A stretch of DNA of 64,000 nucleotides from Collinsella tanakaei (GTDB lineage Bacteria; Actinomycetota; Coriobacteriia; Coriobacteriales; Coriobacteriaceae). Position numbers and translations under genes: made by a program. Position 1 is the first letter of the stretch, and each line of letters starts with the position of its first letter. Shown here one piece after another: positions 1 to 7,633 of the stretch. The DNA lies in the NCBI RefSeq assembly GCF_016902615.1, contig NZ_JACJMB010000009.1:1-64000 (forward strand), written 5' to 3'. The notes beneath the pieces were generated by a model. The model was given only the letters and a program-made list of their open reading frames with translations, did no database searches and was not told where the DNA came from.

Positions 1-1
1 A

Positions 2-505
2 ATATTTGGGCGACGGATGTCCCATCCTATGCCCCCTTTCCCCGTTTACGACATCATGCCGAAACGGAACTCCGTGTGTCAACGGGAATGGGGCAGATTC
101 AGATTCACGGCGCCCGCGCCGGTCGGGCGCGTCCGCTCCGCCATCGACCGCGCGGACGGCATCTGGATATTCACCCCTGAGTACAACTACAGCTACCCCG
201 GGGTCCTCAAGAACATGCTCGACTGGATGAGCCGCCCGGTCGTCGCGGGCGTGCGCTCGAGCGCGGTGACGAGCGGCAAGAAGCTCGCCCTGAGCTCCGC
301 CGCCGGCTCGTCGGCCGGCTCGGGGGCCCGCGCCAGGCTCGCGGAGCTCGCCGCCGCCATGGGGATGGACCTCATGGCGTCGCCGCAGGTGGGCGTGAAG
401 CTCGACCGCACGGCGTTCGAGACCGACTCCCTTGCGCTCACGGACGGCCAGCGCGCCGAGCTGGCAGCCCAGGCGGATGCGTTCCTCGCGTATCTGGAGG
501 AGTAG
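2..505 (+). CDS. NADPH-dependent FMN reductase, 5' part missing or disrupted
   Basis: The C-terminal two thirds is a flavodoxin-fold NADPH-dependent FMN reductase. It has the family signature TPEYNYSYPGVLKNMLDW followed by SRP, and then a glycine/serine-rich stretch typical of these small flavin reductases. The frame is open to the window edge, so the true start and the N-terminal FMN phosphate loop are not visible. The residues before the PAPVGRVRSAID helix do not look like the family in this frame. The next frame reads VNGNGADSDS just upstream, which resembles the usual segment better, so a frameshift near 100-120 is possible. The gene is convergent with the downstream prolyl-tRNA editing gene. 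Flavin reductase identity is secure; its substrate is unknown. Confidence 0.7.
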   Translation: MFGRRMSHPMPPFPVYDIMPKRNSVCQREWGRFRFTAPAPVGRVRSAIDRADGIWIFTPEYNYSYPGVLKNMLDWMSRPVVAGVRSSAVTSGKKLALSSAAGSSAGSGARARLAELAAAMGMDLMASPQVGVKLDRTAFETDSLALTDGQRAELAAQADAFLAYLEE

Positions 506-563
506 GGGGCGATGGGGCCGCGGCGAGACGGGGCGCCTGCCGCTTCCGCCGCGGCTGCCGCCC

Positions 564-1055
564 TCAGGCGAGCTCCGCGCAGCGCACGCGGCAGCCGTGG
601 CGGCGCAGCAGGTCGATGAGGTCGGCGGTGCCGAGCAGGAGGGTCGCGGTGTTGTCGCAGGGATGGACCGCGACGGAGCCGCGCTCGACGAGCCTCTGGT
701 CGAGGACGACCTCGACGGCGCGCTCGGTGTCGTTGAGTGCGCCGAGCGGGGTGACCGAGCCGGGGGCAAGCCCGAGCATGCGCCCCAGGTCCGCGGGGGA
801 GGCGAACGAGAGGCGGCGCGAGCCGATGCGGGATTGGATCTCCTTGAGGGGGACGTCGGCGTCGTCGGGAAGGCACACGAGGTAGTACGCGCGCTTCTTG
901 TCGTCGCGCAGAAAGAGGTTCTTCACGCCGAACGCGGCGAAGGGGATCTGCGCCCGCCTCGCCTCCTCGACCGTGCGGACCGCCTCGTGCTCGGCGATGC
1001 GGAAGGTGACGCCCTCGTTGCCGAGTAGCTTGATTACCCCTTGCCTGTCATACAT
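564..1055 (-). CDS. Prolyl-tRNA editing protein, YbaK/ProX family
   Basis: A 163-residue single-domain protein of the YbaK/ProX trans-editing family, which hydrolyses mischarged aminoacyl-tRNA such as Ala- or Cys-tRNA(Pro) in the cytoplasm. Family features are the KNLFLRD segment near residue 50, the LPDDADVPLKEI region, and the GSVTPLGALND motif near 105. The length is normal for a stand-alone ProX. I chose the ATG at 1055 because GGGGAG lies just upstream on the coding strand; a longer reading from 1133 would run into the preceding histidine kinase stop and adds non-conserved sequence. It follows the kinase gene by about 60 bp and may be read through from it. Whether it edits Ala or Cys cannot be told from sequence. 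Confidence 0.9.
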   Translation of the reverse strand: MYDRQGVIKLLGNEGVTFRIAEHEAVRTVEEARRAQIPFAAFGVKNLFLRDDKKRAYYLVCLPDDADVPLKEIQSRIGSRRLSFASPADLGRMLGLAPGSVTPLGALNDTERAVEVVLDQRLVERGSVAVHPCDNTATLLLGTADLIDLLRRHGCRVRCAELA

Positions 1056-1116
1056 ATGCTCCCCGCTCCCCGTCGCTTCCGCCCCATTGTGCCACAGGCG
1101 GGCGGCGGCTCGGCGC

Positions 1117-2604
1117 TCAGCGGGGTTTCGCACCCTCTGCCAGGGCTTCCCTCCAGCGCGTGACGACGGCGGCGCCGATGATGTCGCCGTCGTCGTCGGT
1201 CCGGTTGGCGAGCTCTATAGATCCTCCGTGGGCGCGCACTGCCTCGGCGGCGGCGCACAGGCCGAGCCCGTAATGCCGGGAGCCGCCTTTCGACGTGCGC
1301 GCCCCGTCTTCGGTGAAGAACCGCTCACAGCCGTGCTCGAGGGCGGCCGGCGAGAATCCCGCCCCGTCGTCGGACACCCGGACGATGAGGGCACCGTCGT
1401 CGAGGGAGCAGCGAAGCCCGATGCCCGTCCGCGCATGCTCGGCGGCGTTGGCGACGAGGTTCGCCACGGCGCGCGCCAGGGCGCTCCGGTCGACGGTCAT
1501 CGCGGACGCCGCGTCGACGGCGGGGTCGATGTCGACGGCGAGCTCGATGCCCTGTGCGCGGGCGGTCGCTTCCGCCTCTACGGCGACCTGCCGGCACAGC
1601 TCGCCTGGCTCGACGGCAGACGGGCGGGCGCTCGCGGCCCCGCGCGATGCGTCGATGAGGAGTCGCACGTAGCCGTCGAGCCGGTCCGCGCCGCAGGCTA
1701 TGTCGCGCGCCGCGCAGGCGAGCTCGTCTCGGTCGGGATCCGTCTTCCCGTCTGCGCAGGAGAGCTCCTCTGCCACGAAGTCGGCGTTGGCGCGCAGCAC
1801 CGTGAGGGGGGTCTTGAGGTCGTGCGCGAGCGCGGCGACCTGGTCGCGCTGCGCCTGCTCGGAGCGCCAGCGCGCCTCGAGCGACGAGGCGAGCTGGGCC
1901 CTCATGGCGTCCATCGCCGACAGGACGTCGTTCATCTCGCGCACGTTGGTGCGCCCGACGGTGAAGTCGAGCTCCTCGCGGCCGATGCGCTCCGCCGCCT
2001 CGGCGAGCGGTGCCATCTTTCGGGAGATCACGCGGCTCGCGCGCCGGGCCACGAGGGCGAGCGCGAGCGCGCTGCCCGCGATGCCGGCGACGAGCATGAG
2101 GTTCTGCGGGTTGGGGAGGCGTTCGGCCCATGCGCGGTCCCGCCACTGAGGCAGGTATTCCGAGACGAGCACGCAGGCGCCGCCGCCATCCAGCGGAAAC
2201 GACGCGAACGTGAGCCCGCTGCCGCCGCCCTCGATCGCGACGTCGCCCTCCTTCGCGGAGCGCGCCGCGAAGGCGGCCTTGCGCGCGCGGCCGAGCAGGT
2301 CTGCGGTGAGGTCGGTGTCGCGTTCGGCGCCCCGCCCGTCCACGATCAGGTACCGATAGGCGGTCGGGATGTCCTCGGCGCCGAGTTCCGGGGTGCCTGC
2401 CAGCTCCAAGGCGACCTCCCGTGCGTTAGCCGGGCCCCAGCTTGCCTCGTAGACGAGCCCGGCGCCTATGGCGGACGACAGGGCGAGGAACGCGACGAGC
2501 CAGGCGAGGGCGACCGCCGCGAACGAGTAGGCGAAGTAGCGCGCGATCACGAAGGCGAGGGGCATGCCGCGCCCGCCCGTCTCCCGGTGGTCTAGAGCTG
2601 CCAT
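1117..2604 (-). CDS. Membrane sensor histidine kinase
   Basis: A 495-residue two-component sensor kinase. Transmembrane helices lie near residues 17-50 and 168-187, enclosing an extracytoplasmic domain of about 115 residues. A HAMP-like linker follows, then the phospho-acceptor H-box (AHDLKTP, His at about 261), an N-box around NLVANAAEHA, and DDGAGF plus GLGLCAAAEA ATP-binding motifs. It overlaps the response regulator stop by 13 bp, so the two are translationally coupled. The start at 2604 is preceded by a G-rich SD inside the regulator gene; an internal ATG at 2565 is the alternative. It lies downstream of a lantibiotic-protection-like ABC cassette, so it probably senses a peptide or cell-envelope stress and controls that cassette. 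The signal is inferred. Confidence 0.88.
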   Translation of the reverse strand: MAALDHRETGGRGMPLAFVIARYFAYSFAAVALAWLVAFLALSSAIGAGLVYEASWGPANAREVALELAGTPELGAEDIPTAYRYLIVDGRGAERDTDLTADLLGRARKAAFAARSAKEGDVAIEGGGSGLTFASFPLDGGGACVLVSEYLPQWRDRAWAERLPNPQNLMLVAGIAGSALALALVARRASRVISRKMAPLAEAAERIGREELDFTVGRTNVREMNDVLSAMDAMRAQLASSLEARWRSEQAQRDQVAALAHDLKTPLTVLRANADFVAEELSCADGKTDPDRDELACAARDIACGADRLDGYVRLLIDASRGAASARPSAVEPGELCRQVAVEAEATARAQGIELAVDIDPAVDAASAMTVDRSALARAVANLVANAAEHARTGIGLRCSLDDGALIVRVSDDGAGFSPAALEHGCERFFTEDGARTSKGGSRHYGLGLCAAAEAVRAHGGSIELANRTDDDGDIIGAAVVTRWREALAEGAKPR

Positions 2605-3254
2605 TTGTATCCCATCCCCCAGACGGTTGCGATCGGGTCCGTCCCGGCGGCGGCGAGCTTCTTGCGCGCACGGCTGACCTGCATGGATATCGCCGTGTCA
2701 TCTGCGTCGCTGTCCCAACCGAGCACCGTCTCGCGAATCTGCGAGCGGCTCATCACCTGCCCGGGGCGCCGGGCGAGCAGCTCGCAGATGGCGTATTCGG
2801 TCGGGGTGAGGGAAACGACCGTATCGGCCACCGACAGCGTCCGTGCCCCGAGGTCGAGCCGCACGTCGCCGAAGGCCAGCGCATGGGCGCGGGGGCGGCG
2901 CTCGCGGCGCAGATGGGCATCCACCTTGGCGCGCAGCTCCGCCGCCCCGAAGGGCTTGCGCACGTAGTCGTCGGCCCCGAGCCCGTAACCGCAGATGGCG
3001 TCCTCCTCGGCGACCTTCGCGGTGAGGAAGACGATCGGCCCGTCGAAGACGGGCCGGATGCGCCGCACGAGCTCGAAGCCGTCGAGCGCGGGCATCATGA
3101 CGTCGCAGAGGATGAGGTCGAAGCGGGCGAGGTCCATGGCGGGGACCTGCTGCGGATCGTTCTGCGCGCAGACCTCGTGGCCAGCGCGTCCGAGCACGCG
3201 CCTGAGTGCGTCGAGAATCGCCCGCTCGTCATCTATCGCCAGTATCCGCGCCAT
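2592..3254 (-). CDS. OmpR/PhoB-family response regulator
   Basis: A 220-residue cytoplasmic regulator with an N-terminal receiver domain and a C-terminal winged helix. The receiver has the acidic pair DDE at 8-10, phospho-acceptor Asp at about 51 in LILCDVMMP, and Lys in VRKPFG. The DNA-binding part carries the typical LTPTEYAICELLARRPGQVMSR-type recognition region and ends in VWGMGYKW. The ATG at 3254 has a near-perfect SD (AAGGAGGT, 4 nt spacing). Its stop overlaps the kinase start. The gene begins 74 bp after the YxeA-like gene of the ABC cassette on the same strand, so it can be part of the same transcript or have its own promoter in that gap. The partner is certainly the adjacent kinase; the regulon is inferred to be the cassette. 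Confidence 0.92.
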   Translation of the reverse strand: MARILAIDDERAILDALRRVLGRAGHEVCAQNDPQQVPAMDLARFDLILCDVMMPALDGFELVRRIRPVFDGPIVFLTAKVAEEDAICGYGLGADDYVRKPFGAAELRAKVDAHLRRERRPRAHALAFGDVRLDLGARTLSVADTVVSLTPTEYAICELLARRPGQVMSRSQIRETVLGWDSDADDTAISMQVSRARKKLAAAGTDPIATVWGMGYKWQL

Positions 3255-3328
3255 CGCGACCTCCTTGCCCGCGCGTGATTATACCCGTCCCGCCCCTCAC
3301 GGCAGGTCCCGTCCGGAGGCGAGGGCCC

Positions 3329-3739
3329 CTAGCGCGGCGGGGGGGGCACGTCGGAGTCCGCGCACGGGCGGTAGCGCACGCCGCTGCCGCCCCTCGCCTC
3401 GATCTCGAGCCAGCCCTCTCCGTCGGGCTTGCCGCCGAAGAAGATGAGCTGGAGCTCGCGCACCCCACCGCGCCCGTCGGCGGCATCGACGAGGTACACA
3501 TAGTTCTCTCCCGCTCCCGTGGCGTCGGCGTACGCGGCCGTGAAGCTGTCCGGATCGGGTCTGGGCGCCCACATGGTGACCTGCGGGTTGGGCAGCAGAC
3601 GGTCGGATACCGAGCGCAGGGCGGCGCCCCAGCCGGTCTGCGCGAGCAGGTTCTGTGCGATCGGCGCGAGCGCGCAGACGAGCGCGCAGACGAGCGCGCA
3701 GACGAGCGCCGCGCGGGCGATGCGGGGCATCCTAGCCAT
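3329..3739 (-). CDS. Secreted YxeA-like (DUF1093) protein
   Basis: A 136-residue protein with an N-terminal signal peptide or membrane anchor and a small extracytoplasmic domain. The domain reads YVYLVDAADGRGGVRELQLIF, then GWLEIEARGGSGVRYRPC, and ends in a ...SDVPPPPR tail. This matches the pattern of the YxeA/DUF1093 family (Y..L..D..G....L.F....L.....GV...... DIP), usually encoded beside bacitracin- or lantibiotic-type exporters. The match is by pattern only. The ATG at 3739 has GGAGG upstream and overlaps the preceding permease stop by 8 bp. The hydrophobic core of the signal is built of three exact 12-bp repeats giving ALVC-ALVC-ALVC. The role is unknown; it may be an accessory to the transporter. 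Confidence 0.6.
   Translation of the reverse strand: MARMPRIARAALVCALVCALVCALAPIAQNLLAQTGWGAALRSVSDRLLPNPQVTMWAPRPDPDSFTAAYADATGAGENYVYLVDAADGRGGVRELQLIFFGGKPDGEGWLEIEARGGSGVRYRPCADSDVPPPPR
3668..3703. repeat. Three tandem 12-bp repeats in the signal-peptide region
   Basis: The unit GAGCGCGCAGAC occurs three times head to tail, with half a fourth unit following. Read on the minus strand it encodes the repeated ALVC/CALV core of the YxeA-like protein's hydrophobic segment. Unit number could change by slippage without breaking the frame, because 12 is a multiple of three. Confidence 0.9.
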
Positions 3740-4562
3740 CGTGCCTCCGATCCTCGAAACGGGTGAACCAGGCGATGAGCGCCGCGGCTGCGACGACTGA
3801 GAGGATGGCGCAGGCGGCACCCAGCCATGCCGCCTGCGCGCTCACGGCCGACGCCTCGGCGAAGCCGCGCTCGGCGGCGATGGCGGCCTCGATGGCGACC
3901 GATCCCAGCCGTGCCGGCCACGAGCAGGGCAGCAGGCCGAGCGGACCCGCGTTCGCCCCGGTGAGCTCGCCGGTCATGAGGCCGTGCGCGAGCCCGCCCA
4001 CGCTGAAGAAGGCGAGCAGCGTGCCGGCGGCACCCGCGCCGATCGCGACGTTTCGGCCGAACCTCAGCGCCAGTGCGAGCCCGAGCGCGTAGACGGGCAG
4101 GCTCCCCAGAAGGATTCCCGCACAGGCAGAGGCGAGATGCAGCGGGGAAAGCGCCAGGCGCCCGGCCGCGGCGAGCACGGTGCCGAAGACGCCGAGCGCC
4201 AGCGCCAAGGCGATACCGCCGGCAAGCGCCAGGGCGATCAGCTTCGCGGCGACCGCCAGGGCGCGCGAGGGCACGGCCGTCAGGTTCGCGAGCCGCCCGC
4301 AAGCCCGTTCCGCATCCACGGCGATGCCGCAGACGATGCCCGCCATGAGCGGCATGAGGGCCCCGAGGAGCTGCGCGAAGGCGTCCGCCCCCATGGCGGG
4401 GTCCCAGGCGGCGACGGAGAAGTACTCCCCGCAGGCGAGGCCCCCGGCGATCCCGCACGCCAGGTGCAGGCCGACGAGCGGGGAGCGGGCCAGGCGCATG
4501 AGCTCGGAGCGAAGCGCGCGCGACGGCGTCATGCGCAAGGATGCGGTGTCCGGCATCGCCAT
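3732..4562 (-). CDS. Lantibiotic-protection-type ABC permease (second subunit)
   Basis: A 276-residue integral membrane protein with about six hydrophobic helices and a C-terminal WFTRFEDRR tail. It resembles the MutG/EpiG-type permeases of lantibiotic self-protection exporters (ABC-2 type). The N-terminal RSELMRLARSPLVGLHLACG element is typical of that group. The ATG at 4562 has AGGAG upstream and overlaps the stop of the first permease in a TGATG arrangement, so the two subunits are translationally coupled. It is the third gene of the order ATPase, permease, permease, YxeA-like. It would pump peptide antibiotics out of the membrane together with its partners. No lantibiotic precursor or modification gene is visible nearby, so resistance rather than self-immunity is the likelier use. 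Confidence 0.78.
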   Translation of the reverse strand: MAMPDTASLRMTPSRALRSELMRLARSPLVGLHLACGIAGGLACGEYFSVAAWDPAMGADAFAQLLGALMPLMAGIVCGIAVDAERACGRLANLTAVPSRALAVAAKLIALALAGGIALALALGVFGTVLAAAGRLALSPLHLASACAGILLGSLPVYALGLALALRFGRNVAIGAGAAGTLLAFFSVGGLAHGLMTGELTGANAGPLGLLPCSWPARLGSVAIEAAIAAERGFAEASAVSAQAAWLGAACAILSVVAAAALIAWFTRFEDRRHDG

Positions 4563-5323
4563 CACCTCTCCTCGAAGCGCGCGAACCAAGCGGCCGACGC
4601 CGCCGTGAGCGCCGCGAAGGAGAGCGCGCAGACGGCGAGTCCCGTGAGTGTGAGCACGCCGTCGGCGGCAAGCGCCCCGCCGAGTGCGACATCCGTCCCG
4701 AGCGGCTCGCCGCTCGGGAGCACGGGGATGAAGCTCGTGGGGATGACGGTCGCGGCAGACGGCGGGAAGAGCTGGGGAAACGGGATGACAGACCATGCGA
4801 AGGCGCCCGCGAGCTGGATAGCGAGCGGGATGAAGATGCCTGCCAACATGCCTGCGAGCACCGTGAGGAGAAGCCCGACCGGGATCATCCACGCCACGGT
4901 CAGCGTGTTCACGCCGGCGCAGCAGAGCATCGTCAGGGTCCCCGCTGCCGTCATGCCCTGCTCGGTGAAGGCCGACCCTGCAAGGTAGATGGTGAAGACG
5001 ATGAGGTTGGAGAGCGCGAGAAGGGCTAGGCACCAGAGGGCCTTCGCCCACCATGCATGCACGAGCGGCACGCCCTGTCCCAAGACGCCTCGCATGCGCG
5101 TGCGCGCGTCCGCCTGGGCGACGCAGGCGACCGTAAGCGAGAGCGCGACCGGCAAAAACAACGTGTACCAGTAGTTCCACGCGCTGAAGGCCTGGTAGCC
5201 CCGGTAGGGCATGGCGCCCAGCAGCGGCATCGGGAGCGCCATGAGGACGGCGATGCGCACGGGTGCCGCGTGGCGGGATTTCTGCGCCTCGGCGCGCAGG
5301 GGGCGGGTGAGGGCTGCCATCAT
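4562..5323 (-). CDS. Lantibiotic-protection-type ABC permease (first subunit)
   Basis: A 253-residue polytopic membrane protein with about six helices. The element LGAMPYRGYQAFSAWNYWYTLFLP between helices one and two is characteristic of MutE/EpiE-type lantibiotic-protection permeases, and the C-terminus ends ASAAWFARFEER like its neighbour. Two start codons in tandem (5323 and 5320) overlap the ATPase stop, so translation is coupled. Together with the ATPase and the second permease it forms a three-component exporter of the LanFEG kind. The two permeases share end motifs (WF.RFE), suggesting an old duplication. Confidence 0.78.
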   Translation of the reverse strand: MMAALTRPLRAEAQKSRHAAPVRIAVLMALPMPLLGAMPYRGYQAFSAWNYWYTLFLPVALSLTVACVAQADARTRMRGVLGQGVPLVHAWWAKALWCLALLALSNLIVFTIYLAGSAFTEQGMTAAGTLTMLCCAGVNTLTVAWMIPVGLLLTVLAGMLAGIFIPLAIQLAGAFAWSVIPFPQLFPPSAATVIPTSFIPVLPSGEPLGTDVALGGALAADGVLTLTGLAVCALSFAALTAASAAWFARFEER

Positions 5324-6051
5324 GCCGCATGCGCCTCCCCGTTCGCGGTGCGGCCCGCGCGGCAGACGTCCATGAAGAGATCCTCGAGGTCCTCGCCCGC
5401 ATGGAGCCGGTCCTCGTAGGCGAGGCGTCCCCGGTAGATGATACCGACGGAGTCGGCCATCTGCTGCACCTCCGACAAGATATGGCTCGAGACGAGCACG
5501 GTCGTGCCCGCCGCCGCGAAACCGCGGATCTGATCGCGAAGCTCCTCGATGCCGATGGGGTCGAGGCCGTTGGTGGGCTCGTCGAGCACGAGCAGGCGCG
5601 GGCGCGAAAGCAGCGCGAGGCCGAGGCCGAGCCGCTGCTTCATGCCCATCGAGAAGCGCCCCGCGCGCTTCCGCCCGGTGTCGGAGAGGTCCACGAGCTC
5701 GAGCACCTCGTCGATGCGCGATGCGGGCAGGCCGAGCAGGGTCGTTCGCACGCGCAGGTTCTCGCGGGCGGTAAGGTTGGGGTACAGCGGCGCCTCCTCG
5801 ACCAGCGACCCGATGGCGTAAAGGTCCGAGCGGCTCCAGGGGTGCCCGGCGAAGACGATCTGCCCTGCGCTCGGGCGGAGCATGCCGCATATCATCTTGA
5901 GCGTGGTCGATTTGCCGGCGCCGTTGGGGCCGAGCAGGCCGTACACCTCTCCCTCGCGGATATGGAGGTTCACGTTCGCGACGGCGGTCTGCGCGTCGCG
6001 TCCGCGGCCGAAGCGCTTGGTCAGCTCCCGCGTCTCGAGCACATAGTCCAT
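5320..6051 (-). CDS. Lantibiotic-protection-type ABC transporter ATPase
   Basis: A 243-residue ATP-binding subunit of an ABC-2 exporter. Walker A is GPNGAGKST (residues 41-49), the signature is the FSMGMKQRLG variant seen in lantibiotic-protection and bacitracin-type ATPases, and Walker B is LLVLDEPTNGLD, followed by SSHILSEV with the H-loop. The ATG at 6051 is preceded by GGGAGATCCCC; an upstream in-frame ATG at 6078 lacks a good site. First gene of the minus-strand cassette that continues into two permeases, a YxeA-like protein, and a two-component system. The promoter should lie in 6052-6230, shared with the divergent tetR gene. Confidence 0.9.
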   Translation of the reverse strand: MDYVLETRELTKRFGRGRDAQTAVANVNLHIREGEVYGLLGPNGAGKSTTLKMICGMLRPSAGQIVFAGHPWSRSDLYAIGSLVEEAPLYPNLTARENLRVRTTLLGLPASRIDEVLELVDLSDTGRKRAGRFSMGMKQRLGLGLALLSRPRLLVLDEPTNGLDPIGIEELRDQIRGFAAAGTTVLVSSHILSEVQQMADSVGIIYRGRLAYEDRLHAGEDLEDLFMDVCRAGRTANGEAHAA

Positions 6052-6181
6052 GGGGATCTCCCTTCTGTCGCGGCGCACATGGGTGCGCCTTCCCTTCAGG
6101 CTCGCTTGCCATGATGGATTCCGAATCTAACGAAGCGGTAACGGTCGCGACGCGTCCGTGCTCCACCCGGTTCGCGTATAT

Positions 6182-6198
6182 ATTGACTAATGTTCAAT
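6182..6198. promoter_or_regulatory. Operator 1 of the TetR regulator, overlapping its promoter
   Basis: ATTGACTAATGTTCAAT is an ATTGA-N7-TCAAT palindrome. It covers the -35 of a good promoter: TTGACT at 6183-6188, a 17-bp spacer, and TAGCAT at 6206-6211. A near-identical site lies upstream of the methyltransferase at 6868. The position implies autorepression of the tetR gene and possibly control of the divergent ABC cassette. Confidence 0.72.
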
Positions 6199-6211
6199 TA
6201 AGGGGTAGCAT
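6183..6211 (+). promoter_or_regulatory. Promoter of the tetR gene
   Basis: TTGACT, a 17-bp spacer and TAGCAT form a sigma-70-type promoter about 22 bp ahead of the tetR start at 6234. The operator at 6182-6198 overlaps the -35 hexamer, so repressor binding would block RNA polymerase. Confidence 0.6.
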
Positions 6212-6233
6212 CGCGGTAGAAGGGGGTGCGCCC

Positions 6234-6824
6234 ATGCCGAGAACCGTGAAGGATCCCGAGGAGCGCAAGCGGGAGCTGCTTGCGTGCGCCATGAGGCTCT
6301 TTTCCGAGGAGGGGTACGATAACGTGTCGGTTCGCGCGGTGGCTCGGGCCGCCGGCGTGGCGCCGGGGCTCGCCTACCATTACTTCGACTCCAAGGAGAC
6401 GATGTTCGCCTCCGCCATCGAGGACTATGCCATGCGATGCGCCGGCAAGATCAACGCCGTGCTCGACGAGGGATCATCCCCACTGGACGAGAAGATCGAC
6501 CGCGCCGTGGCGGTAGCGACCGACCGGGACGCGTTTCCCTACGAGGGCTATTTCCACGCCGAGGGGCACGGGGCGCTCCACGACCGCCTGTCGCTCGCCA
6601 TGTGCGAGGCGGTGCGCCCCCATCTGAGACGTGCCCTCGAGGCCGATGCGGCGGCTCGCGGCGTGCGGACGGCCGATGCCGACGCTCTTGCCTCCATGAT
6701 GGTATACGGGTGTATCGGGCTTGCGTCCGGCGCCGGCATGCCCGATGGCGCTGCCGCCCGTGTCGCCCGCCGCTACCTGCATGCCCTGATCGCCGAGTTC
6801 CGTACCGAGAGGACTGGTAACTAG
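6234..6824 (+). CDS. TetR-family transcriptional regulator
   Basis: A 196-residue repressor with a TetR N-terminal helix-turn-helix (residues about 8-52: LFSEEGYDNVSVRAVARAAGVAPGLAYHYF in outline) and a variable ligand-binding C-terminal half. The ATG at 6234 follows AGGGGG and sits just downstream of a promoter whose -35 is buried in the operator. An almost identical operator precedes the next gene, a methyltransferase, so that gene is the clear target. Divergent from the lantibiotic-protection-like cassette, which could also be controlled. The ligand is unknown. Confidence 0.9.
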   Translation: MPRTVKDPEERKRELLACAMRLFSEEGYDNVSVRAVARAAGVAPGLAYHYFDSKETMFASAIEDYAMRCAGKINAVLDEGSSPLDEKIDRAVAVATDRDAFPYEGYFHAEGHGALHDRLSLAMCEAVRPHLRRALEADAAARGVRTADADALASMMVYGCIGLASGAGMPDGAAARVARRYLHALIAEFRTERTGN

Positions 6825-6864
6825 GAATCCCGCCCCGGCGCGAGCCGGGGTTGTTTTCACCTCT

Positions 6865-6884
6865 AATATTGAACAATGCTCAAC
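6865..6884 (+). promoter_or_regulatory. Operator 2 with -10 box ahead of the methyltransferase
   Basis: ATTGAACAATGCTCAAC (6868-6884) matches the tetR operator at 13 of 17 positions and keeps the TTGA-N7-TCAA symmetry. It overlaps a TAATAT hexamer (6865-6870) that can serve as the -10. The site ends 14 bp before the methyltransferase ATG, so binding would repress that gene. Confidence 0.68.
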
Positions 6885-6898
6885 AGAAGGGAGCGAAC

Positions 6899-7540
6899 AT
6901 GCACACAAGAGATGAGGGGTTGCTCAAGGGCCGTTCGCGCGCGGCTTTCGATGCGCAGGCTGCGACCTATGACGAGGGGGTGCAGGGGGAGCACGCGCGC
7001 GGGCTCTACCCGCACGTCATGGCGGAGGTGCTGCGCGCCGTCGCGGACATCCCCGAGCCGCGCCTGCTCGACCTGGGATGCGGGACGGGGGCGCTCGCGG
7101 CGCTCATCCTCGACGGGGTCCCGCGTGCGCGCCTGACATGCGTGGACCTGTCGCCCGAGATGTGCGCCACCGCGCGGGTGCGCCTGGGGGATGCCGTCGA
7201 GGTCCTGAACGCGGACGCGGAGCACCTACCGTTTCACGACGCCGCGTTCGATGCCGTGTGGTGCAACGATTCGTTCCACCACTATCCGGATCCCGGGCGC
7301 GCGGTCTTCCAGGTGTGGCGCGTCCTCGCGTCGGGAGGGGCCTTCGTCATCGGCGATGCGTGGCAGCCTGCGCCCGCCCGCGCGATCATGAACGCCTGGA
7401 TGCCCCATTCGCGGGAAGGCGATGTTCGGATGTATTCCGAGTCGGAGCTCAAGGGCCTGCTCGGCAGATGGTTCCCAGACGTCTTTTGGCGACGCGTCGG
7501 CACGACGGCGTGCGTCGCGGTGGCGCGAAAGGGCGCGTGA
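6899..7540 (+). CDS. Class I SAM-dependent methyltransferase
   Basis: A 213-residue methyltransferase of the Methyltransf_11/UbiE-like fold. Motif I is LLDLGCGTG (around residue 60), the acidic strand-2 end is VDLSPEM, and motif IV/post-I regions read NADAEHLPF and FDAVWCNDSFHHY. The ATG at 6899 is preceded by AGAAGGGAG. It follows the tetR gene by 75 bp, and its promoter region carries the same operator, so it is the regulated partner of that repressor. The small-molecule substrate cannot be inferred. A TetR-controlled methyltransferase of this type often detoxifies or modifies a small compound, but here that is a guess. Confidence 0.85.
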   Translation: MHTRDEGLLKGRSRAAFDAQAATYDEGVQGEHARGLYPHVMAEVLRAVADIPEPRLLDLGCGTGALAALILDGVPRARLTCVDLSPEMCATARVRLGDAVEVLNADAEHLPFHDAAFDAVWCNDSFHHYPDPGRAVFQVWRVLASGGAFVIGDAWQPAPARAIMNAWMPHSREGDVRMYSESELKGLLGRWFPDVFWRRVGTTACVAVARKGA

Positions 7541-7633
7541 GGCGGCGGCTCGGGCTGCGCGCGACCCGGCTTGCGACAGTCCACGCGGGCGGGTATCCTT
7601 GTTCAGCTTCGTACCCGACAGCAGGGGAGCCCT

